NCBI RefSeq assembly: GCF_000953675.1
Contig: NZ_LN679998.1
Span: 2,358,102 to 2,422,101, forward strand
From: Paraclostridium sordellii
Lineage (GTDB): Bacteria; Bacillota; Clostridia; Peptostreptococcales; Peptostreptococcaceae
Direction: 5' to 3'
Length of the DNA: 64,000 nt
Shown here: piece after piece, positions 53,804-63,189 of the stretch
How the letters are laid out: the number at the start of each line of letters is the position of its first letter
Position numbering within the stretch: position 1 is the stretch's first letter
Program-made: the position numbers and the translations under genes
Notes under the pieces: model-generated
Databases searched by the model: none
What the model was told of the DNA's origin: nothing
Seen by the model: the letters and a program-made list of their open reading frames with translations, nothing else

Positions 53804-54393
53804 ATTTTAAACCTATTTATTAATATATATGTAAAAAAAACTAAAATTCCTATAACAATTACAATTAAAGAATATTGCTTTAATATATATGTTATTAAAT
53901 GTAGCTTATCTCCTAATAAATACCCTGCATATATTAAAATTGTATTCCATATCCCGATTCCAATAGTTGAATACACAATAAAAGCTATTAAATTCATTTT
54001 TATTACTCCAGCAACTATAGATATAAATGTCCTTGCAACTGGTACTAATCTAGATAACATAGTGGATACTTTATCATACTTACTAATCCATCTATATGAT
54101 GATTTTATAGACTTTTTAGTACTTGGAAACTTTTTTCCTATCATATCTATAAATGGTTTTCCAAATTTAAATCCCAAATAATAATTTATTATAGATCCTA
54201 TAACCCCGCCTAATATAGATGTAAGTAACACTTGAATTAAATTCATATCATATTCAAATGTAAATATACCTACTAATGGTAATACTAACTCACTCGGTAG
54301 TGGAAAATTTGCATATTCAAGAGCTACAACTAAAAAAATACTTATTAACCCATAATTTATCATAAACTGTTCTATCAATAACTTTAAATCCAA
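53794..54393 (-). CDS. DedA family membrane protein
   Basis: 199 residues, five or six transmembrane segments. PLPSELVLPLVG, GSIINYYLGFKFGKP and SRLVPVARTFISIVAGVIKM (basic F-x-R-x3-R region) are DedA motifs. Members flip phospholipids or undecaprenyl phosphate. TTG start 54393 after AGAGGTG. The 54394-54675 interval upstream shows only an ACAGTACTGT palindrome near 54441. Confidence 0.9.
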   Translation of the reverse strand: MDLKLLIEQFMINYGLISIFLVVALEYANFPLPSELVLPLVGIFTFEYDMNLIQVLLTSILGGVIGSIINYYLGFKFGKPFIDMIGKKFPSTKKSIKSSYRWISKYDKVSTMLSRLVPVARTFISIVAGVIKMNLIAFIVYSTIGIGIWNTILIYAGYLLGDKLHLITYILKQYSLIVIVIGILVFFTYILINRFKIKK

Positions 54394-54675
54394 ACTTACA
54401 CCTCTTTTATATTAAATTAAAACCACTACTGTGTTTTAAACAGTACTGTACTTTATTATAATATCATATACATTATATATCTATCAACATTGTTATACAT
54501 TTTGTACTTTATTTTTTATTGTTAATTCTATTTTTATTTTTATTTTGATATTTTTTTGTATTTTATGGATATTTTTCTCATATATTGTATTTAGTAATAT
54601 TTTGAAATTTCTCATTATTAGTTGTACAATTTAAGTATAAGTCATTAAATTAATGAACTTTTTTGGGGGGTATAT

Positions 54676-54894
54676 ATGTCTATAGTTATTTTAATATTAT
54701 TCGCTTTATTTTTAATTTATTTTTTATCAATAATTTGTTTAAGATATAGCTATATTTCTAACTTGGCTATAAAAAACAAATTAGATTTTAGTTCTTTTCA
54801 TATAAGAAAAAATATACTTAACTACGATAATAACTTCAATAAAATAACAGGTCAGATAGCACTTTCTTTATTCAAAATGTACAATAGGTGTTAA
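54676..54894 (+). CDS. small single-pass membrane protein (72 residues)
   Basis: One transmembrane helix (about 2-24) and a basic cytoplasmic-type tail. GGGGGGTATAT precedes the ATG. No family recognised. Single gene with shared terminator. Confidence 0.6.
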   Translation: MSIVILILFALFLIYFLSIICLRYSYISNLAIKNKLDFSSFHIRKNILNYDNNFNKITGQIALSLFKMYNRC

Positions 54895-54896
54895 TA

Positions 54897-54935
54897 AAAA
54901 TATAAAGCGTTAATTTCATTAACGCTTTATATTTT
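54897..54935. terminator. bidirectional terminator
   Basis: Stem AAATATAAAGCGTTAAT / ATTAACGCTTTATATTT between the small gene and the dynamin-like operon. Confidence 0.85.
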
Positions 54936-56606
54936 TTATAAGGTATCTATATATGCTTCTAAGTCACTTTTTAGTTTATCAATTTCATATTCTTTTATAT
55001 ATATTTCTTTTGAATTTGCAAAAATTTCTTCATTTACCTTTATAATCTCATTGCTAGCTTTATTATAATTTTCAACTAAATTGCTTTGAATATCAAATTT
55101 TATATTTTCTTTAAAATTAGCGATATCATTTATTATATCTTTACTTAATTTCTCTTGCTTTAACTTATCATATATAATTTTTCCTATACCACCAGTTAAT
55201 GTTCCCGCTAATAATAAAGGTGGACAATAAGTTAACATAGCAGTTCCTATAGTTATACTTTGTGCCGAAGTTCCAAGTGCTGCAGCATACATTGCCACTG
55301 CGCTTCCTGATGTTGCTCCTAATATTGCTCCTGTACCTATTGTAGCTAACATTTCATTAACATTTATTTGATCTTTCGTTAAGTTTACTCTAGGTATATC
55401 TATATCACAATTTATATAGCTTATTTGTTGTGAATACATTTCTATATTTTTATCTATAATACTATTAACTTCTTTTATACAATCATCCCATTCTTTAAAA
55501 AACAATTCATCTAATTCTATCTTTTTATCATTTATTATTCTATTTATATATTCATCATTAATATAATCATTTACAATATCTATATTTTTATTTATTCTAC
55601 TAATTTCATCTTCTAAAAATACTTTATTTAGCCATTCATTTATCTCAAACTCTATTTTAGATGATATATAATCATATTTATTTTTCAATAAATTTTTATG
55701 GTTTACAAGTTCATTTTCTATCATTTCTAATGATTTTAGATATTCATAATGATATATTTTTTCCTTATGTTTAAGAGCATCTAATGAAGATGCAATACTA
55801 TTACTTTTAACTTTTCCATGGTTTATAGAAGTATTTTTTATAAAATCAATAAGCTGTTCAAAATTTTTACTTAATTCATCAGGATAATCAACTATTATAT
55901 CATTGTTTTTTGCTATTGCATTTGTTCCTATAATACTTTGAAACTGCAAATATGACGATACTAGAAAAAACTTTTCTATATATATTCCATACTCATCTTC
56001 TACATAATCAATTAGTTCACTGTAATCACAAGATAAAAGATCAGCTTTATTTAGTATGCCAATTATAGGTTTTCCATATGATGTCAATATATCTAATGAA
56101 TGTTTAATATCTAGCTGACCAATATGTGTTGAGTCAAATACAAATAAGATAATATCTGATTTTTGTACAAAATCCATAGTTTTAGTTTCATTATCTTTAG
56201 TTATACTTTTTAGACCAGGGGTATCTACTAATACTATATTTTTTAAAATATCAGAATCTAATCCTATATTTATGCACTCATCTTCTATTTCAGAGTAACA
56301 TTCTTCACTATACTTAATATTTAATATACTCGAAGTAGCCTCTAGTACGTCTACTTCAGATACTTCATTTTGTATTATTGAATTTACTAATGTAGATTTT
56401 CCTGATTTTACTTCTCCTATAATAGCTATTTTTAATGGTTGATCTGGCTGTTTGAAAAGTTTATCTAAACTATCCATTGTTTCAATTAAATTCTTTTTTA
56501 CTATTTTTTTAAAAGGTATATTAATTTCATTAGATAAACATCGTCTAATTGGAGACTCAATAAATTTATACTTTGTATTTTCTATATAATTTTCTAAACT
56601 ACTCAT
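54936..56606 (-). CDS. dynamin-like GTPase with membrane segment
   Basis: 556 residues. GTPase: P-loop GEVKSGKS (64-71), switch-2 DTPG, G4 NKAD. A long helical stalk follows, interrupted about residues 415-475 by a hydrophobic Gly/Ala-rich stretch (LATIGTGAILGATSG..., LLLAGTLTGGIGK) that is a likely membrane-inserting paddle or hairpin, then a C-terminal helix pair. This is the architecture of bacterial dynamin-like proteins that bind and remodel membranes. The gene overlaps the end of the second GTPase gene by eight bases, so they probably work as a heteromeric pair. Confidence 0.85.
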   Translation of the reverse strand: MSSLENYIENTKYKFIESPIRRCLSNEINIPFKKIVKKNLIETMDSLDKLFKQPDQPLKIAIIGEVKSGKSTLVNSIIQNEVSEVDVLEATSSILNIKYSEECYSEIEDECINIGLDSDILKNIVLVDTPGLKSITKDNETKTMDFVQKSDIILFVFDSTHIGQLDIKHSLDILTSYGKPIIGILNKADLLSCDYSELIDYVEDEYGIYIEKFFLVSSYLQFQSIIGTNAIAKNNDIIVDYPDELSKNFEQLIDFIKNTSINHGKVKSNSIASSLDALKHKEKIYHYEYLKSLEMIENELVNHKNLLKNKYDYISSKIEFEINEWLNKVFLEDEISRINKNIDIVNDYINDEYINRIINDKKIELDELFFKEWDDCIKEVNSIIDKNIEMYSQQISYINCDIDIPRVNLTKDQINVNEMLATIGTGAILGATSGSAVAMYAAALGTSAQSITIGTAMLTYCPPLLLAGTLTGGIGKIIYDKLKQEKLSKDIINDIANFKENIKFDIQSNLVENYNKASNEIIKVNEEIFANSKEIYIKEYEIDKLKSDLEAYIDTL

Positions 56607-58236
56607 TTTTATCCCCCCATATAACTACATTATCATAGATATTGTTTATAAATTGCATATGTTCTTTTACTACTTCAATATCTGTGTATCTATTTCTAAA
56701 AGATTTCTCAATATCATATATTTTATTTTTTTCTATTATTTCCAAAACTTTTGATACTTCACTTATAGTTTCATTTTTTAAACTTTCTATAAATCTATTT
56801 ATATTAAATTTATAATTGTTAGTTAAAGATTTGTTTTGTAATATATTTAAATATAAATCTTTTTTTTCACTAATTTTCTTATAATCATCTATTAAAACCT
56901 TTAATTTTATAATTTCTTTAAACCTACATATGCTAACATTAAAATTTATTTCAAAATCAAAATCTTGGTTTATCTTTTTATTAATTATATTTTCTAATTG
57001 TCTTATTTCAACATTAATATCATTTTTAATTAAATTTTCAAAAGAAATATAAATTTTTACATATTCTAGTGTATAGATTTTCACTAAGTCTAACTTTTCT
57101 TTTATATTGTTTTTATTTTTATTTAATTTATAAATTTCAAAATACAAATCTCTTTTATACTCATTTATATATTCAATTATTTTTTTACTCATTAGTTTCA
57201 AACCCTGTTGTTTTGATTTTATCTGTATTTTTTCTGATTTTTTCTTAAAATTAATTTCTATACTATTTTCTAAAGATTTTATATTGCTAATATCTATAAG
57301 ATTAGTATCATTGTTTAATATTCCATTTATAGCATTTCTTGCTGATATCATTACAATATCCTTAAAGTTTTGTTCATACAATAAATCTACTTTTTCTATA
57401 ATTTTTTGTTTATCCTTGGTTTTATTTTTTATAGTATCTATTTTATTTACAACACAAATTATATTATCCTTATTCTTTTCTATACTATAATTGTGTTTTA
57501 ATTCTTCTAATAATTCATAACTAGACTTTGAAATTACATTCTGACTATCTAAAATCCAAATAATGCCATCAGCATGATTATAATAATCCAACATCCTTGA
57601 ATTTGTATTTTCTAATAAGCTTTGATTCAATCCTGGGGTATCTACAATTACAAAATCATTAAGTATACCCTTCTTATCTATAAAATATCTAACTTCACAT
57701 ATATTAGACTTATAAATATACATATCTTCTAAAATTTTTTTGTAATTTTTTAATTCTTCTATATTAATCTTTTCTTTATTTTTATATTTTTCAAGTTCGT
57801 ATCTAATTTTATTTTTTGAATTTCTGAATTTTATTTCTTCATTCTTTATAATATCTTTTCCCTCTTCATAGTCATAGACTCTTGAAATTTTATTATCATA
57901 AATAATCTCAATCCTTTTATTTTCCCCGTAAACTAATGAATCTAATTTCCATGTATTTGGAATATCCCTAACTTCTAGAAAATGCTCCTTTATTAATGAG
58001 TTTATAAGAGATGTTTTTCCATATTTTCCTGGACCCATTATAAATAATAAAAATGGTTTTTTTAGATCTTCAATACTTTTTTTTATAATATCTATTTCAT
58101 TTTTTACTTTTAAAATAAGTATATTGATTTCACTTTTTTCATCAAATACATTTAACTTTAGCTTATTTAAGTTTTTATTTACTTCTTCTACAGTGTATAA
58201 TGCTTTTTTATATAAATTATTTCGATCAAAACCCAT
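56599..58236 (-). CDS. dynamin-like GTPase, partner without membrane segment
   Basis: 545 residues, very Lys/Ile/Asn-rich. P-loop GPGKYGKT (68-75; the usual second position is changed), switch-2 VDTPG, G4 NKID, then long coiled helices (about 340-530). No hydrophobic paddle is seen, unlike the downstream GTPase, so it probably binds the membrane only through its partner. Upstream gene in the pair; ribosome site AAGGATTGG is modest. Confidence 0.82.
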   Translation of the reverse strand: MGFDRNNLYKKALYTVEEVNKNLNKLKLNVFDEKSEINILILKVKNEIDIIKKSIEDLKKPFLLFIMGPGKYGKTSLINSLIKEHFLEVRDIPNTWKLDSLVYGENKRIEIIYDNKISRVYDYEEGKDIIKNEEIKFRNSKNKIRYELEKYKNKEKINIEELKNYKKILEDMYIYKSNICEVRYFIDKKGILNDFVIVDTPGLNQSLLENTNSRMLDYYNHADGIIWILDSQNVISKSSYELLEELKHNYSIEKNKDNIICVVNKIDTIKNKTKDKQKIIEKVDLLYEQNFKDIVMISARNAINGILNNDTNLIDISNIKSLENSIEINFKKKSEKIQIKSKQQGLKLMSKKIIEYINEYKRDLYFEIYKLNKNKNNIKEKLDLVKIYTLEYVKIYISFENLIKNDINVEIRQLENIINKKINQDFDFEINFNVSICRFKEIIKLKVLIDDYKKISEKKDLYLNILQNKSLTNNYKFNINRFIESLKNETISEVSKVLEIIEKNKIYDIEKSFRNRYTDIEVVKEHMQFINNIYDNVVIWGDKNE

Positions 58237-58311
58237 GATATTACCAATCCTTAATTTTTTAATTTAATACAATATAATTATATTCTTTTATAAAAGTATT
58301 ATGAGATATAA

Positions 58312-58345
58312 ATAAAAAACGTAGATATAATTATATCTACGTTTT
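58312..58345 (-). terminator. terminator of the sigma factor gene
   Basis: Stem AAAAAACGTAGATATAA / TTATATCTACGTTTTTT. Separates the sigma gene from the dynamin-like genes. Confidence 0.85.
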
Positions 58346-58361
58346 TTATTTATATATTAAG

Positions 58362-59246
58362 TTAGTAAAAATGCTTTAATTGCTTTAATCTACTTGGGTG
58401 TCTTAATTTTCTTATAGCTTTAGCTTCTATTTGTCTTATTCTTTCTCTTGTAACTCCAAATACTCTTCCTATTTCCTCTAAAGTTTTTGGAATATCATCA
58501 TCTAAACCAAACCTCATTCTCAATACTTTTTGTTCTTGTTCACTTAATCCTGTTAATAGCTCTTCTATCTTTTCTCTTAAGTTATGTTGTTCAACTTCAT
58601 GCATTACAACATCCCCAAAATATGCATCTGAAGGTATAAATTCAACTAAGCTACTATCTTCATCTTCTTTTATAGGTGTATCTAATGAAATTATATTTTT
58701 ATCTCTCTTTAGTAAATCTATAACTTTTTCAACTTCTATATCACAAGCCATAGCTAATTCATCTATACTGGGTTCTCTTTGAAGCTCTAGTGAAAGTTCT
58801 TGTTTCTTTCTTTTAACAAAATTAATTCTTTGGTGAAGATGTACTGGTATTCTAATAGTATTTTCACAGTCATCTATATATCTAGTTATACTTTGTTTTA
58901 TCCACCATGTAGCATAAGTACTAAATTTGTATCCTTTTTTATAATCATATTTTTCTACAGCCTTTATAAGTCCAATATTTCCAGCTTGAATTAAATCTAG
59001 CATATCGATATTTTCTTTTCTATATTTTTTAGCAATACTAACAACTAATCTGTAATTCGCATTGATAAATTCCTCTTTAGCCCCTATAAATGATTCATCT
59101 ATCTTTTTTGCAAGTTCTATTTCTTCTACTGCAGACAACATTTTATATTCTTCTATTTCTTTTAAATACATTTTCATTGCATTTGATGAATTAGATGAAT
59201 CACTATAAATATAATTTTCGTAAGTGTGTTCTCTTTTAGCCCCCAT
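58362..59246 (-). CDS. group-2 (RpoD-like) sigma-70 factor
   Basis: 294 residues: region 1.2 ([24 protein letters not shown]), 2.1-2.4 ([40 protein letters not shown]), 3, and 4.2 ([32 protein letters not shown]). It lacks region 1.1 and is shorter than the housekeeping RpoD (about 370). Region 2.4 has [16 protein letters not shown] in place of the usual RAIADQARTIRIPVHM, so -10 recognition may be shifted. Probably the SigA2-type factor of Peptostreptococcaceae. AGGGGTAGATT precedes the ATG. 59247-59456 upstream is AT-rich with no clear promoter. Confidence 0.85.
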   Translation of the reverse strand: MGAKREHTYENYIYSDSSNSSNAMKMYLKEIEEYKMLSAVEEIELAKKIDESFIGAKEEFINANYRLVVSIAKKYRKENIDMLDLIQAGNIGLIKAVEKYDYKKGYKFSTYATWWIKQSITRYIDDCENTIRIPVHLHQRINFVKRKKQELSLELQREPSIDELAMACDIEVEKVIDLLKRDKNIISLDTPIKEDEDSSLVEFIPSDAYFGDVVMHEVEQHNLREKIEELLTGLSEQEQKVLRMRFGLDDDIPKTLEEIGRVFGVTRERIRQIEAKAIRKLRHPSRLKQLKHFY

Positions 59247-59456
59247 AATCTACCCCTTCTATCTCTAATAATTTGTTAATCAGTCTTAAAAAGTATCTGT
59301 AGTTTTTTCTATATGTTAATACTATGTATTCATGTAAAAAAAAAGACTTTTTAATTGTCAACAAATTCCTATATTTATTATTCTACATCCATATATTAAA
59401 ATCCTTGATTTTTTTTGATTTTTTTTATTTTTAACGAATTTTCTTTCTAAAAGAAC

Positions 59457-59573
59457 AAAAGACTGCACAATGTGCAGTCTTTTATCCTCGAACGACAAAG
59501 TTAAATCCCTATTAATAAATCCTATAATACGCTTGCCCCTATATTAACGGTAAAATATTAATGAGATTATAAC
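59457..59573 (-). ncRNA. candidate small RNA or attenuated leader
   Basis: Between two minus-strand terminators. Promoter on the minus strand: TTGACT (59609-59604), 18 bases, TATTAT (59585-59580); the -35 box sits in the loop of the preceding terminator. An extended -10 TGTTATAAT (59574-59566) is another option. The RNA (about 105-115 bases) contains GGGGCAAGC and ends at stem GACTGCACA / TGTGCAGTC (59457-59483) with a broken U tract. It has no ORF. It may be independent or the attenuated leader of the sigma gene 210 bases further on. Confidence 0.4.
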
Positions 59574-59577
59574 AGAT

Positions 59578-59639
59578 TTATAATACCATTAATAAAAGGG
59601 GTTAGTCAAGCTAAACCCCTTTTATTAATGGTATTATAA
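59578..59639 (-). terminator. terminator with 26-bp perfect stem
   Basis: Arms 59578-59603 and 59614-59639, exact complements (TTATAATACCATTAATAAAA-GGGGTT), 10-base loop. The stem is far longer than needed for termination. Confidence 0.8.
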
Positions 59640-59650
59640 ACTTTTAAAAT

Positions 59651-60157
59651 TTACTTGTGATTGTGGTCACATCCACAACTTCCACCGCAACATTCATGTT
59701 CATCATCATGGTCATGTCCACATCCACATTCATGACTTTTTTCATGTTCTTTAACTTGTTCTTCCATTTCAAAGAATTCTTTTACCATTACATCGTACTC
59801 TGGTAAAGCTTCCTCTGTATCATATTCTTCTCCAGTCCAATTAGCATACATCATTTCATTTCCATTAGTTAAAACTGCTCTTCCTGCTAATGTTATATTA
59901 TCTACGTCTTCTAAGAAGTCAACTGCCTCTTGTGCTACTTCTCCTTGTAATGGAGTTTCTTCATCTAAACATTTTATTATCATAACAGGAGCATAGTAAT
60001 CTTCACTATCTTTAACATTGACCATTATATCTATAACGCCTTCTGCACCTTCTTCAAATTCAGATAATGCTACGTCTGTATCTATCATCTCTTGTGGAAC
60101 ATATAAATCTTCCATTAAGTATTTTATAACTCTATCTTTTACTAATTCTTTTGACAT
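59651..60157 (-). CDS. HsdR_N-like domain protein with His/Cys-rich metal-binding tail
   Basis: 168 residues. The first 110 resemble the HSDR_N (type I restriction R-subunit N-terminal-like) fold: KDRVIKYLMEDLYVPQEMIDTDVALSEFEEG, VIDIMVNV, VMIIKCLDE. No restriction genes are near, so restriction is unlikely. The last 28 residues are HECGCGHDHDDEHECCGG followed by SCGCDHNHK, able to bind Ni, Zn or Co, like the tails of SlyD or HypB. ATG 60157 follows GAAAGGAG. Role unknown. Confidence 0.75.
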   Translation of the reverse strand: MSKELVKDRVIKYLMEDLYVPQEMIDTDVALSEFEEGAEGVIDIMVNVKDSEDYYAPVMIIKCLDEETPLQGEVAQEAVDFLEDVDNITLAGRAVLTNGNEMMYANWTGEEYDTEEALPEYDVMVKEFFEMEEQVKEHEKSHECGCGHDHDDEHECCGGSCGCDHNHK

Positions 60158-60418
60158 AATATTTCTCCTTTCATCTTTTGCCAATATTGCCTTTTTATAG
60201 TATACCATATTTTTTACATTTTAAATAATATAACTATAGAATTTAGCTTATTTACTTATATTTTAGTATTAATTAAAGATATACCCATCTATATATTTTT
60301 TACTCTTTATATAATAAATATACTCTATATTATTACAAATTTGTTATTTATATATAGTATTTACATAACTTTACATTAGAAAATCATTGTTTCATATGTT
60401 ATGATTATATCTATCCAA

Positions 60419-60454
60419 GGGGTAACCACATCCCCTAGGTTACAAATTAGTAAC
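60419..60454 (+). promoter_or_regulatory. pseudoknot-capable leader of the CAP gene
   Basis: GGGG (60419-60422) pairs with CCCC (60432-60435), while the loop TAACC (60423-60427) pairs with GGTTA (60438-60442) outside: an H-type pseudoknot. GTTAC (60439-60443) can instead pair with GTAAC (60450-60454), which would break it. A -10 like TTATGAT lies just upstream. It matches no riboswitch class I know. The remaining 60209-60418 is plain AT-rich DNA. Confidence 0.4.
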
Positions 60455-60493
60455 ATTTTCAGAATTTTTATAATCAATTAAAAGAGGTGACTT

Positions 60494-61342
60494 ATGAATA
60501 AAAGATTAAAAACATTATTATCATTAGGTGTAGTATCTATTTTAAGTGCATGTGCTACATTCCCAGTAAATGCTGCTTCAAACGAAACTGTAAGTAAAAA
60601 AGTTTACTGTAATGAAAGCGGATATAAAGAATATATATATGTAAACGTAAATGGAAAAGATTGTTTTACTCAAGTAAAACCTATGTATTCATTAATAAAA
60701 GATTTAGTAAATAATAAATCTAACTGCTTTAATGAAAAAATCCATAAAGAAGATACAATTGTAAATAAACCTTCAAATAAACCAGTAGATAGTTCAAATA
60801 CAAATTCTAAGCCAGAAGTGACACCTGAAACTCCTTCTACTGAGAATAAACCATCTACTCCTAATACAAATAAGCCTGATTCTAATACAAACAGTAAACC
60901 AGAATCAAAGCCTGAAACTCCTTCTACTGAGAATAAACCATCTACTCCATCTGGAAACTTTGCAAATTTCCAAAAAGAAGTTTTAGACTTAGTAAATGTA
61001 GAAAGAAGTAATAGAGGTTTACAACCACTTAAATTTAACAGTGAGTTATCAAATGTTGCTACTTTAAAATCTCAAGATATGATAGATAAAAACTATTTTG
61101 ATCATACATCTCCAACATACGGTTCTCCATTTGATATGATGAAAAAATTTGGAATAAGCTACCGTGCAGCAGGAGAAAATATAGCTATGGGTCAAAAAAC
61201 TCCACAAGAAGTTATGAATTCTTGGATGAATTCTGATGGACATAGAAAAAATATATTAAATCCTGACTTTACTGAATTAGGTGTTGGTATAGCTTCTAAT
61301 GGTTCATCTTTATATTGGACTCAAATGTTTATAGGAAAATAA
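60494..61342 (+). CDS. secreted CAP (SCP/PR1, YkwD-like) domain protein
   Basis: 282 residues. Signal peptide with either a lipobox (LSAC, about 17-20) or an SPase I site (VNAA-S, about 28). Residues 30-85 are unassigned with two Cys; about 90-155 is a Pro/Thr/Ser/Asn/Lys linker with an imperfect repeat (TPSTENKPSTP twice); the CAP domain fills about 158-282 with NVERSNRGLQPL, YFDHTSPTYGSPFDMM, AAGENIAMG and HRKNILNP. CAP proteins act at the cell surface, substrate unknown. AAAGAGGTGA precedes the ATG. Confidence 0.9.
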   Translation: MNKRLKTLLSLGVVSILSACATFPVNAASNETVSKKVYCNESGYKEYIYVNVNGKDCFTQVKPMYSLIKDLVNNKSNCFNEKIHKEDTIVNKPSNKPVDSSNTNSKPEVTPETPSTENKPSTPNTNKPDSNTNSKPESKPETPSTENKPSTPSGNFANFQKEVLDLVNVERSNRGLQPLKFNSELSNVATLKSQDMIDKNYFDHTSPTYGSPFDMMKKFGISYRAAGENIAMGQKTPQEVMNSWMNSDGHRKNILNPDFTELGVGIASNGSSLYWTQMFIGK

Positions 61343-61382
61343 TAAAAAAAGGTATAGTTTAATAACTATACCTTTTTTATTT
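61340..61382. terminator. bidirectional terminator
   Basis: Stem AAAAAAGGTATAGTT / AACTATACCTTTTTT between the CAP gene and the convergent ABC exporter gene. Confidence 0.85.
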
Positions 61383-63188
61383 ATTAAATTGACTATTATA
61401 TAATTCTGAATAAAATCCACCTTTTTCAATCAGTTCTTTATGATTTCCACTTTCTATTACATTTCCATCTTTCATTACTAGTATTATATCAGCATCTTTT
61501 ATCGTAGATAATCTATGCGCTATTACAAAGCTTGTTCTTCCAACCATTATCTCATCCATGGCTTTTTGTATATTAAGTTCAGTCCTAGTATCTATACTGC
61601 TAGTCGCTTCATCTAATATTAATATTTTAGGATCTGAAATCATAGCTCTTGCTATAGTCAATAACTGTTTTTGACCTTGTGATATATTAGATCCTTCTTC
61701 ATTTATTATTGTATCATAACCCTTTGGTAAAGTTTTTATAAAGTGATTTGCATTAACAGATCTAGCTACATTTTCTATCTCTTCTTTGGTAGCATTTTCT
61801 TTACCATATGCTATATTCTCTCTTATAGTTCCTTTAAATAACCATGTATCTTGCAAAACCATACCAAACATTTTTCTTAAATCAGATCGTCTCATATCTC
61901 TTATATCTATATCATCAATAAGGATTTTACCTCCGTTTAACTCATAAAATCTAAGTAATAAGTTTATAAGTGTTGTTTTTCCTGCACCTGTAGGCCCTAC
62001 TATGGCAACTTTTTGTCCTGGGTTAACTTCTAAATTCATATCCTGTATTAAAATTTTATCTTCACTGTATCCAAACTTTACGTGATCAAATACAACTTTT
62101 CCTTTAGGATTTTTTATTACTCTACTTTTCTCAATATCAGGAATTAATTCTTTTTCATCTAGTAGTTCAAATATTCTTTCTGCTGAAGCAACAGTTGATT
62201 GTATTATATTAGCTATGTTTGCAGTTTGACTTATAGGCTGGCTAAATTGTTTAGTATATTGTATAAATGCTTGGATATCTCCAATTTGAATACGACCTTT
62301 TGTTACAAGTACAGCTCCTATAACAGATACAAGCACATAGCCAATATTACTTACAAAGTTCATAATAGGCATCATCATACCTGACATGAATTGTGCTTTC
62401 CATGCATTTTCATAAAGCTTAATATTTATATCTCTAAACGTATCAATTGATTTTTTTTCCCTATTAAAAGATTTTATAATCTCATGTCCTGTGTAAACTT
62501 CTTCAATATGTCCATTAAGATTTCCAATTATATTTTGTTGTTTTATAAAGTAGCTTTGAGATCTGCTTATAATTGGTTTCACAAATAAAATCCCTAATGG
62601 AATAGTTAATACTGTCACAAAAGTCATAATTGGACTTATAGTTAGCATCATTATTACTACTCCCACTATAGTTACAATAGATGTTATTAGCTGTGTCATA
62701 CTTTGTTGAAGTGTTGAGCTTATATTATCTATATCATTTGTTACTTTACTCAAAACCTCACCATAAGTATGAGTATCAAAATAGTTTAAAGGAAGTCTAT
62801 TAAGTTTATTATATATATCTTGTCTCATATCATATACAGTTTTTTGAGCCACTGAAACAATTATATATTGTTGCATATAATTAAAAATTGAACTTATTAT
62901 ATATAAAATCACTAAAATTATAAGTACTTTATATATAAATGCAAAGTCTATCCCTCCCTGACCTTTAGCTTTTAATATTACTCCTTCAAATATTTTAGTT
63001 GTTGCTTGTCCAAGAATTTTAGGACTTACAATAGAAAATATAGAACTTAATATAGCAGCTATAATTACCAGGGTTATACTTGATTTATATGTTTTTAAAT
63101 ACATTATTAATCGTTTTAATGTTCCTTTAAAATCTTTTGCCTTTTGAGTTGATATTTTATTAATTGAGACTTGATTGTTTTTACTCAT
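61377..63188 (-). CDS. ABC exporter half-transporter (heterodimer partner 2)
   Basis: 603 residues: six-helix membrane domain (about 35-330) then nucleotide-binding domain with Walker A GPTGAGKTT, Q-loop LQD, signature ISQGQKQ, Walker B KILILDEATSS and H-loop AHRLS. The Glu after Walker B is present, but the signature has SQGQ instead of SGGQ. Together with the degenerate partner it should form one full and one weak ATP site, as in TM287/288 or LmrCD exporters. Starts one base after the stop of its partner with AGGAGGAGAT inside that gene's end. Drug or lipid export (inference). Confidence 0.93.
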   Translation of the reverse strand: MSKNNQVSINKISTQKAKDFKGTLKRLIMYLKTYKSSITLVIIAAILSSIFSIVSPKILGQATTKIFEGVILKAKGQGGIDFAFIYKVLIILVILYIISSIFNYMQQYIIVSVAQKTVYDMRQDIYNKLNRLPLNYFDTHTYGEVLSKVTNDIDNISSTLQQSMTQLITSIVTIVGVVIMMLTISPIMTFVTVLTIPLGILFVKPIISRSQSYFIKQQNIIGNLNGHIEEVYTGHEIIKSFNREKKSIDTFRDINIKLYENAWKAQFMSGMMMPIMNFVSNIGYVLVSVIGAVLVTKGRIQIGDIQAFIQYTKQFSQPISQTANIANIIQSTVASAERIFELLDEKELIPDIEKSRVIKNPKGKVVFDHVKFGYSEDKILIQDMNLEVNPGQKVAIVGPTGAGKTTLINLLLRFYELNGGKILIDDIDIRDMRRSDLRKMFGMVLQDTWLFKGTIRENIAYGKENATKEEIENVARSVNANHFIKTLPKGYDTIINEEGSNISQGQKQLLTIARAMISDPKILILDEATSSIDTRTELNIQKAMDEIMVGRTSFVIAHRLSTIKDADIILVMKDGNVIESGNHKELIEKGGFYSELYNSQFNK

Positions 63189-63189
63189 A

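Noticed and set aside
59578-59639. 26-bp inverted repeat as ends of a mobile element
   Set aside because: Only ten bases lie between the arms; no transposase or target duplication. A terminator fits.
59651-60157. Part of a type I restriction-modification system
   Set aside because: No helicase, HsdM or HsdS genes nearby, and the protein is only 168 residues.
60419-60454. c-di-AMP (ydaO) riboswitch before the CAP gene
   Set aside because: Wall-related genes often have one, but the leader is too short and lacks the conserved ydaO core.
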